Below, piece after piece: positions 7,021 to 11,482 of a DNA stretch of 11,482 bases. Made by a program: the position numbers and the translations under genes. Each line of letters starts with the position of its first letter. The stretch's first letter is position 1. The notes below the pieces were generated by a model. The model was given only the letters and a program-made list of their open reading frames with translations. It was not told the origin of the DNA and did not search any database. The stretch is from Thauera sp. (GTDB lineage Bacteria; Pseudomonadota; Gammaproteobacteria; Burkholderiales; Rhodocyclaceae): NCBI GenBank assembly GCA_023150215.1, contig JAKLLJ010000078.1, positions 1-11,482 of the forward strand, read 5' to 3'.

Positions 7021-7437
7021 TCAACCCCCAATCAATCGGGTAACGAACACGGTCTCGATCGGCAGCTTCGCGGCGGCGAGCCGGAAAGCTTCGCGCGCGA
7101 GGGCCTCGTCCACCCCGTCCATCTCGTAGAGCACCTTGCCGGGCTGGATCTCAGCGACCCAATACTCGGGGTTACCCTTGCCGTTACCCATGCGGACTTC
7201 AGCCGGCTTCTTCGAGATCGGCTTGTCCGGGAAAATGCGGATCCAGATGCGGCCGCCACGCTTGATGTGGCGAGTCATCGCACGCCGCGCCGACTCGATC
7301 TGACGCGCGGTCAGTCGACCACGACCTACCGCCTTCAGACCGTACTCGCCGAACGACACCTTGGCGCCGCGGGTGGCGACGCCGGTGTTGCGGCCTTTCT
7401 GCTCCTTCCGATACTTCCTTCTAGTCGGCTGCAGCAT
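7021..7437 (-). CDS. rplP: 50S ribosomal protein L16
   Basis: L16 organises the A-site region of the large subunit and contacts the aminoacyl-tRNA elbow. The 138-residue product begins MLQPTRRKYRKEQKGRNTG. It has GGRIWIRIFPDKPISKKPAE and RMGNGKGNPEYWVAEIQPGK. Arg82 in VRMGNGKG corresponds to the arginine hydroxylated by an L16 oxygenase in E. coli. Two adjacent ATGs exist (7440 and 7437). The second gives the family MLQP start and a 6-base distance from AGGAG, and it overlaps the rpsC TGA as TGATG. Starting at the first would add one Met. Confidence 0.98.
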   Translation of the reverse strand: MLQPTRRKYRKEQKGRNTGVATRGAKVSFGEYGLKAVGRGRLTARQIESARRAMTRHIKRGGRIWIRIFPDKPISKKPAEVRMGNGKGNPEYWVAEIQPGKVLYEMDGVDEALAREAFRLAAAKLPIETVFVTRLIGG

Positions 7438-8207
7438 CATTCACTCCTGCTTTCTTCTTGCCGGCCATCGCCACGACGAGCGGGACGACGACCCGGACGG
7501 CCTTCGCCATCACGCGGGGCGCCACGGCGGCCACGGCGGTTGTCGGCTTCCGGCTCGGCGGCAACCGGCTGCTCGTTGCGACCCAGCATCTCGCCCTTGA
7601 ATACCCACACCTTGATGCCGATCACACCATAGGTGGTCTTCGCTTCCGATACACCGTAGTCGATGTTGGCACGCAGGGTATGCAGCGGCACGCGGCCTTC
7701 GCGATACCACTCGGTACGGGCGATCTCGGCGCCATTCAGGCGGCCGGAGCTCATGATCTTGATGCCCTGGGCACCCAGACGCATTGCGTTCTGCATCGCA
7801 CGCTTCATTGCACGACGGAACATGATGCGCTTCTCGAGCTGCTGTGCGATCGAGTCCGCAATCAGCTTGGCGTCGAGTTCAGGCTTGCGCACTTCCTCGA
7901 TGTTCACGTGCACCGGAACGCCGACGATCTTCTGCAGATCGCGCTTGAGCGCCTCGATGTCCTCGCCCTTCTTGCCGATGACCACGCCCGGGCGTGCGCT
8001 GTACAGGGTCACGCGGGCGTTCTTGGCGGGACGCTCGATGATGACGCGGCCGATCGACGCATGCGCGAGGCGCTTCTTCAGGTACTCGCGGACCTTCAGA
8101 TCCTCGTGCAGCATCCCGGCGAAGTCCTTGCTGCTGGCGAACCAGCGCGAACCCCAATCACGCGTGACGGCGAGGCGGAACCCGGTAGGGTGGATTTTCT
8201 GACCCAT
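7437..8207 (-). CDS. rpsC: 30S ribosomal protein S3 with long basic C-terminal tail
   Basis: S3 lies at the mRNA entry tunnel of the 30S head and, with S4 and S5, helps unwind mRNA. It starts MGQKIHPTGFRLAVTRDW. The type-2 KH domain has the GKKG loop at 78-81 (GVVIGKKGEDIE). The helicase-linked basic residues R131, R132 and K135 are in place (FRRAMKRAM). The C-terminal domain ends near KVWVFKGEMLG (199-209). The 256 residues exceed the 233 of E. coli because residues about 213-256 form a low-complexity, Arg/Gly/Pro/Glu-rich tail. The gene lies 9 bases after rplV with a good AAGGAG and overlaps rplP by one base. Confidence 0.99.
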   Translation of the reverse strand: MGQKIHPTGFRLAVTRDWGSRWFASSKDFAGMLHEDLKVREYLKKRLAHASIGRVIIERPAKNARVTLYSARPGVVIGKKGEDIEALKRDLQKIVGVPVHVNIEEVRKPELDAKLIADSIAQQLEKRIMFRRAMKRAMQNAMRLGAQGIKIMSSGRLNGAEIARTEWYREGRVPLHTLRANIDYGVSEAKTTYGVIGIKVWVFKGEMLGRNEQPVAAEPEADNRRGRRGAPRDGEGRPGRRPARRGDGRQEESRSE

Positions 8208-8216
8208 ATTTACTCC

Positions 8217-8546
8217 TTACTCGCCAACGGTCAGGTAGACGTGGCAGGTGGGCTTCAGGATGCGGTTTCCGCGACCCTTCGCACGCGCGGTGAAGCGCTT
8301 CAGCGTCATGCCCTCTTCCACGTGAATGGTCCTGACCTTCAGCGCGTCGATGTCAGCACCGTCGTTGTGCTCGGCGTTCGCGATCGCGGACTCCAGCACC
8401 TTGCGGATGATCTTTGCGCCCTTCTTGGGCGAGAAGGCCAGCGTGTCGAGCGCCCTGCCCACGGGCATGCCGCGGACCAGGTCGGCAACCAGTCGACCCT
8501 TCTGGGCCGACAGCCGAACGCCACGGAGAATAGCTTTGGTTTCCAT
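8217..8546 (-). CDS. rplV: 50S ribosomal protein L22
   Basis: L22 has a globular part on the 50S surface and a long beta-hairpin that, with L4, forms the tunnel constriction; changes in that hairpin can give macrolide resistance in other bacteria. The 109-residue product starts METKAILRGVRLSAQKGRLV. The helical core includes KIIRKVLESAIANAEHNDGA, and the hairpin region includes HVEEGMTLKRFTARAKGRGN with KPTCHVYLTV at the end. The loop has normal length. It begins 9 bases after rpsS with an AAGGGG ribosome site. Confidence 0.99.
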   Translation of the reverse strand: METKAILRGVRLSAQKGRLVADLVRGMPVGRALDTLAFSPKKGAKIIRKVLESAIANAEHNDGADIDALKVRTIHVEEGMTLKRFTARAKGRGNRILKPTCHVYLTVGE

Positions 8547-8555
8547 GTCGTCCCC

Positions 8556-8831
8556 TTACCGCTTGGCCTTCTTGCTGGCAGCGTGACCCTTGAAGGTACG
8601 CGTCAGCGCGAACTCGCCCAGCTTGTGACCAACCATGTTCTCGGTCACAAACACCGGAATGTGCTGCTTGCCGTTGTGCACCGCGATCGTCAGGCCGATG
8701 AAGTCGGGCAGGATCGTGGAGCGGCGCGACCAGGTCTTGATCGGGCGCTTGTCGTTGCTCGTCCGAGCCGCGTCGACCTTGTTGAGCAGGTGCGCGTCGA
8801 TGAACGGGCCTTTCTTGATAGAACGTGCCAT
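8556..8831 (-). CDS. rpsS: 30S ribosomal protein S19
   Basis: S19 is a 30S head protein that pairs with S13 near the A-site finger bridge. The 91-residue product begins MARSIKKGPFIDAHLLNKVD. It has the family signatures IKTWSRRSTILPDFIGLTIA and HNGKQHIPVFVTENMVGHKL and ends in a basic tail, GHAASKKAKR. It lies 10 bases after rplB with AAGGGG before the ATG. Length and composition are typical. Confidence 0.99.
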   Translation of the reverse strand: MARSIKKGPFIDAHLLNKVDAARTSNDKRPIKTWSRRSTILPDFIGLTIAVHNGKQHIPVFVTENMVGHKLGEFALTRTFKGHAASKKAKR

Positions 8832-8841
8832 CTTTTACCCC

Positions 8842-9669
8842 TTAACGCTTGTGACGACGCTGCACGATCATGTTGTCGGTGCGCTTGTTCGAGCGCGTCC
8901 GATAACCCTTCGCCGGCGTACCCCACGGGCTGACCGGTTCGCGTGCCTCGCCGGTACGTCCTTCGCCACCACCGTGCGGGTGGTCGACCGGGTTCATCGC
9001 AACACCGCGGACGGTCGGACGGATGCCACGCCAGCGGTTCGCGCCCGCCTTGCCGATCTTGCGCAGGCCGTGCTCCTCGTTGCCGACCTCACCGATGGTG
9101 GCGCGGCACTCGACATGCACCCGGCGGATCTCGCCGGAGCGCAGACGCAGCTGAGCGTAGGTCCCTTCGCGGGCGAGCAGCTGCACCGAAGTTCCCGCTG
9201 CACGGGCGATCTGTGCGCCCTTGCCCGGAACCATCTCGATGCAGTGGATCGTCGAGCCGACCGGGATATTGCGGATCGGCAGCGCATTGCCTGCTTTGAT
9301 CGGCGCTTCCGAGCCACTCACCAGCTGCTGGCCCACCTCGACACCACGCGGCGCGATGATGTAGCGGCGCTCGCCATCGGCGTAGCACAACAGGGCGATG
9401 TGTGCCGAACGGTTCGGGTCGTACTCGATGCGCTCGACCTTCGCCGGAATCCCGTCCTTGTTGCGACGGAAGTCGATCAGGCGATAGTGCTGCTTGTGGC
9501 CACCACCCTGGTGACGCATCGTGATGCGGCCGTAGTTGTTACGACCGGCATTCTTGGTCTGCTTCTCGACCAGTGCGGCAACGGGGCGCCCCTTGTGCAG
9601 ATCGGGATTCACCACCTTGACCTGGGCACGGCGGCCGGCAGATGTAGGCTTGAGTTTTACGATTGCCAT
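8842..9669 (-). CDS. rplB: 50S ribosomal protein L2
   Basis: L2 is one of the most conserved ribosomal proteins; it is a primary 23S rRNA binder needed for subunit association and lies close to the peptidyl-transferase centre. The 275-residue product begins MAIVKLKPTSAGRRAQVKVV. The RNA-binding core has an OB fold (about 60-120) followed by an SH3-like barrel. The C-terminal signature is MNPVDHPHGGGEGRTGEAR; His230 corresponds to the functionally important His229 of E. coli. The ATG at 9669 is 6 bases after the rplW stop and uses a GGGGAG site at the end of rplW. Confidence 0.99.
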   Translation of the reverse strand: MAIVKLKPTSAGRRAQVKVVNPDLHKGRPVAALVEKQTKNAGRNNYGRITMRHQGGGHKQHYRLIDFRRNKDGIPAKVERIEYDPNRSAHIALLCYADGERRYIIAPRGVEVGQQLVSGSEAPIKAGNALPIRNIPVGSTIHCIEMVPGKGAQIARAAGTSVQLLAREGTYAQLRLRSGEIRRVHVECRATIGEVGNEEHGLRKIGKAGANRWRGIRPTVRGVAMNPVDHPHGGGEGRTGEAREPVSPWGTPAKGYRTRSNKRTDNMIVQRRHKR

Positions 9670-9675
9670 GATCTA

Positions 9676-9981
9676 TCACTCCCCAGCCGCAAAGTTGATT
9701 TCCTGGCCGGGCTTCAGGCAAACGAAGGCCTTCTTCCAGTCCTTGCGCCGGCCCATGCTGCCGCCGAAACGCTTGGCCTTGCCCTTGACGTTCAGAATCT
9801 GCACCGACTTGACCTCGACCTTGAACAGCGACTCGACGGCCGCCTTCACTTCGGGCTTGGTCGCATCGGAGGCAACCTTGAACACCACCTGCTCGTTCTT
9901 GTCGGCGACGAAAGTCGCCTTCTCGGAGATCTGCGGGGCGAGCAGCACCTGCAGCAGACGTTCCTGACTGATCGCGCTCAT
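9676..9981 (-). CDS. rplW: 50S ribosomal protein L23
   Basis: L23 binds domain III of 23S rRNA at the tunnel exit and is the main docking point for trigger factor and SRP. The 101-residue product begins MSAISQERLLQVLLAPQISE and has VVFKVASDATKPEVKAAVE and the loop NVKGKAKRFGGSMGRRKDWK. The ATG at 9981 overlaps the rplD stop as ATGA and matches the usual MSAI start. An in-frame GTG at 9987 (adding Met-Ala) is closer to the GGAGG site, so the exact start is slightly uncertain. Confidence 0.97.
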   Translation of the reverse strand: MSAISQERLLQVLLAPQISEKATFVADKNEQVVFKVASDATKPEVKAAVESLFKVEVKSVQILNVKGKAKRFGGSMGRRKDWKKAFVCLKPGQEINFAAGE

Positions 9982-10598
9982 TGCCACGCTTCCTCCATCT
10001 TCGCCAGCGCGCCCTTGGTGACGAGCACCTTGGGGAAACGCACGAGCGACACCGGATCCGCCTCATTCACTTCCAGCACCAGGACCTGATGCAGGTTGCG
10101 CGAGGACAGGAACAGGTTCTCGTCGATTTCGTCGGTAATGACCAGGACCGAGTCCAGGCCCATGCCCTTGAGCTTCTGCGACAGCAGGCGAGTCTTCGGC
10201 GCCTCGACGCTGAAGCTCTCAACCACCGCCAGACGATCCTCGCGAGCGAGCTGCGACAGGATCGCAGCGACGCCGGCACGATACATCTTGCGGTTGAGCT
10301 TCTGGCTGAAGTTCTCGTCCGGCGTATTCGGGAAGATCTTGCCGCCGCCACGCCACAGCGGGCTCGACGCCATACCGGCACGGGCGTTACCCGTACCCTT
10401 CTGGCGGAACGGCTTGCGGGTCGACTTGGCGATCTCGGAGCGCCCCTTCTGCTTGCGGTTGCCGGAACGGGCATTCGCAGCATAGGCGGTCACCACCTGG
10501 TGCACCAGTGCTTCGTTGTAGTCACGGCCGAACAGCACGTCCGACGCCTGCAGCGTCGACGCAGCCTGACCCTGCTCATTCAAGAGTTTCAATTCCAT
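9978..10598 (-). CDS. rplD: 50S ribosomal protein L4
   Basis: L4 is an early-assembly 23S rRNA binder whose long loop forms the tunnel constriction with L22; in E. coli it also represses the S10 operon through the mRNA leader. The 206-residue product begins MELKLLNEQGQAAS. The extended loop is at about 58-90 (KSTRKPFRQKGTGNARAG, then SPLWRGGGKIFPN), and the globular domain ends ALAKMEEAWQ. The ATG at 10598 gives the family start. Its ribosome site GAGGAG overlaps the rplC TGA, so the two genes are coupled. Whether L4 autoregulates here is unknown, but a structured leader lies before rplC. Confidence 0.99.
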   Translation of the reverse strand: MELKLLNEQGQAASTLQASDVLFGRDYNEALVHQVVTAYAANARSGNRKQKGRSEIAKSTRKPFRQKGTGNARAGMASSPLWRGGGKIFPNTPDENFSQKLNRKMYRAGVAAILSQLAREDRLAVVESFSVEAPKTRLLSQKLKGMGLDSVLVITDEIDENLFLSSRNLHQVLVLEVNEADPVSLVRFPKVLVTKGALAKMEEAWQ

Positions 10599-10608
10599 TG
10601 CGCGCTCC

Positions 10609-11247
10609 TCAGGCCTTGACTGCCGGACGGACGACGACGTCGCCACCCTTGGCACCCGGCACCGCACCCTTCACGAGAAGGAGCTGGCGCTCGACATCCA
10701 CGCGAACGATCTCGAGACCCTGCGTGGTGCGCTTCACGTTTCCGTACTGGCCCGCCATGCGCTTGCCGGGGAACACCCGACCCGGATCCTGCGCCATACC
10801 GATCGAACCCGCCGAGTTGTGCGAGATCGAGTTACCGTGCGAGGCGCGGTTCGACGAGAAGTTGTGACGCTTGATCGCGCCCGAGAAGCCCTTGCCGATC
10901 GTCACACCAGTGACGTCGACCTTCTGGCCGACCTGGAAGAGATCCGCATTGACCGCATCACCGGCGCTCATCGCACCCGCCTGATCTGCTTCGACGCGGA
11001 ACTCCGTGATACCGCGGCAAGGCTCGACACCCGCCTTGGCGAGATGACCCGCGACCGGCTTGGTGATGCGGCTGGCGCGGCGCTTGCCGTAAGCGATCTG
11101 GACCGCGGCGTAGCCGTCGGTTTCAACCGTCTTGATCTGGGACACACGATTATCCGACACGTCAAGCACCGTCACCGGGATGGTCCTGCCATCCTCGGCG
11201 AAGATGCGAGTCATGCCGACCTTGCGTCCTACAAGGCCTAGACTCAT
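10609..11247 (-). CDS. rplC: 50S ribosomal protein L3
   Basis: L3 is one of the first proteins to bind 23S rRNA in assembly, and its central loop reaches the peptidyl-transferase centre. The 212-residue product begins MSLGLVGRKVGMTRIFAEDG. It has GVTIGKGFSGAIKRHNF and GNSISHNSAGSIGMAQDPGR and ends KPAV-type (VVVRPAVKA). Gln153 in MAQDPG aligns with the glutamine methylated by PrmB in E. coli L3. The ATG at 11247 has CAGGAG separated by six A. It is preceded by a 112-base gap, far longer than the gap seen in E. coli, holding a likely promoter and hairpins, so rplC may head its own transcript. Confidence 0.99.
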   Translation of the reverse strand: MSLGLVGRKVGMTRIFAEDGRTIPVTVLDVSDNRVSQIKTVETDGYAAVQIAYGKRRASRITKPVAGHLAKAGVEPCRGITEFRVEADQAGAMSAGDAVNADLFQVGQKVDVTGVTIGKGFSGAIKRHNFSSNRASHGNSISHNSAGSIGMAQDPGRVFPGKRMAGQYGNVKRTTQGLEIVRVDVERQLLLVKGAVPGAKGGDVVVRPAVKA

Positions 11248-11262
11248 TTTTTTCTCCTGAAT

Positions 11263-11310
11263 CCCGGTTGCGATTGACCGGGGGTCACAATTAATGCGCC
11301 AAAAGGCACA
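11263..11310 (-). promoter_or_regulatory. Two-hairpin 5' leader of rplC
   Basis: Two hairpins can form in the minus-strand RNA between the predicted start point and the ribosome site. UGUGCC-UUUU-GGCGCA (11310-11295) has one U-G pair that is a mismatch on the other strand. CCCGGU-8-ACCGGG (11282-11263) ends three bases before the CAGGAG ribosome site. The stems suggest a structured leader that could tune rplC translation. L4-mediated control is a possible but unproven reading, since the E. coli L4 target lies before rpsJ. Confidence 0.4.
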
Positions 11311-11311
11311 A

Positions 11312-11331
11312 AGGCCGGATTATACCGGCCT
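11312..11331 (-). terminator. GC-rich hairpin after rpsJ with TATAAT in its loop
   Basis: A perfect 7-bp inverted repeat (AGGCCGG with CCGGCCT) encloses the six bases TATAAT. In RNA from rpsJ it would form a stable stem followed by UUUGUGCCUUUU, an imperfect U-rich tract, so partial termination or attenuation of tuf/rpsJ readthrough is plausible. The opposite strand has no U tract (TGTTCC follows), which favours the minus orientation. Confidence 0.45.
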
Positions 11332-11348
11332 GTTCCAAACTTCCGCAA
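11319..11348 (-). promoter_or_regulatory. Putative promoter before rplC
   Basis: The -10 is a perfect TATAAT (11324-11319). The best -35 is TTGCGG (11348-11343) at 18-base spacing, matching the consensus at only 3/6. The expected start point is near 11311, giving a leader of about 64 bases. The perfect -10 and the unusual 112-base gap support it; the weak -35 lowers confidence. Confidence 0.5.
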
Positions 11349-11359
11349 GCAGGGACTGC

Positions 11360-11482
11360 TTACTGGAGCTTGATCTCGACATCCACACCCGCGGGGAGGT
11401 CCAGCTTCATCAGCGCATCGACGGTCTTGTCGGTCGGATCGATGATGTCCATGAGGCGCTGGTGGGTACGGATCTCCATCTG
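11360..11482 (-). CDS. rpsJ: 30S ribosomal protein S10, 3' part only
   Basis: The last 40 codons of S10 are visible. S10 is a 30S head protein that also acts as the NusE subunit in transcription antitermination with NusB. The fragment contains EIRTHQRLMDIIDPTDKTVD and ends LPAGVDVEIKLQ followed by TAA, all typical of the S10 C-terminus (family length about 103). The N-terminal part is cut off by the window edge. Its separation from rplC by a hairpin and a promoter suggests that it may be transcribed mainly with the upstream str/tuf genes; those genes are not in view. Confidence 0.97.
   Translation of the reverse strand, partial: QMEIRTHQRLMDIIDPTDKTVDALMKLDLPAGVDVEIKLQ

Noticed and set aside
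7458..10089. Long open plus-strand reading frames opposite rpsC-rplB and rplB-rplD (7458-8933 and 8635-10089)
   Set aside because: They are exact antisense shadows of conserved genes, caused by G/C-rich third positions that remove stops. Their products are His/Arg/Leu-rich with no recognisable fold, and they have no promoter or ribosome site.
9978..10667. An upstream-extended L4 reading of 229 residues from 10667
   Set aside because: The extra residues overlap the end of rplC and lack L4 similarity. The ATG at 10598 has a strong ribosome site and the family N-terminus.
11248..11359. A small hidden gene in the rpsJ-rplC gap
   Set aside because: Translation of the gap on the minus strand shows no frame with a start, ribosome site and meaningful length; hairpins and promoter explain it better.

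Overview
The window is one ribosomal-protein gene cluster. All 26 genes lie on the minus strand, so transcription runs from position 11482 toward position 1. In that direction the order is rpsJ (3' end only), rplC, rplD, rplW, rplB, rpsS, rplV, rpsC, rplP, rpmC, rpsQ, rplN, rplX, rplE, rpsN, rpsH, rplF, rplR, rpsE, rpmD, rplO, secY, infA, rpmJ, rpsM and rpsK (5' end only). This is the classical S10-spc-alpha array. No mobile element, CRISPR, tRNA, rRNA or accessory gene was found, and every stretch longer than about 155 bases is coding.

Organism: the DNA is GC-rich with strong G/C third positions, and the protein sequences are proteobacterial. infA sits between secY and rpmJ (it lies elsewhere in E. 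coli), L36 is 37 residues, S14 is the long zinc-free form, and S3 has a long Arg/Gly-rich tail. Together these fit a betaproteobacterium. By recalled similarity of IF1, L5 and L23, the Azoarcus/Thauera group (Rhodocyclales) is likely, but the genus cannot be fixed from this window.

Layout: most neighbouring genes are 1-14 bases apart or overlap (rplD/rplW and rpmC/rpsQ by ATGA, rpsC/rplP by TGATG), as expected for translationally coupled operons. Only three gaps exceed 30 bases, and each carries a recognisable promoter-like element. (1) The 112-base rpsJ-rplC gap has TATAAT in the loop of a GC-rich hairpin, followed by a structured leader. (2) The 155-base rpsQ-rplN gap (the S10/spc boundary) has a near-perfect extended -10 promoter whose -35 box lies in the arm of an 11-bp hairpin with a UCCG loop. 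(3) The 53-base rpmJ-rpsM gap (the spc/alpha boundary) has a TTGATC-17-TAGAAT promoter that starts in the rpmJ stop codon.

Together the genes supply most primary 23S and 16S rRNA binders (L2, L3, L4, L5, L22, L23, L24; S8, S17), other subunit proteins, the SecY translocation channel and initiation factor IF1. No undescribed system is visible. The points worth a second look are the hairpin/promoter overlaps at the operon boundaries.
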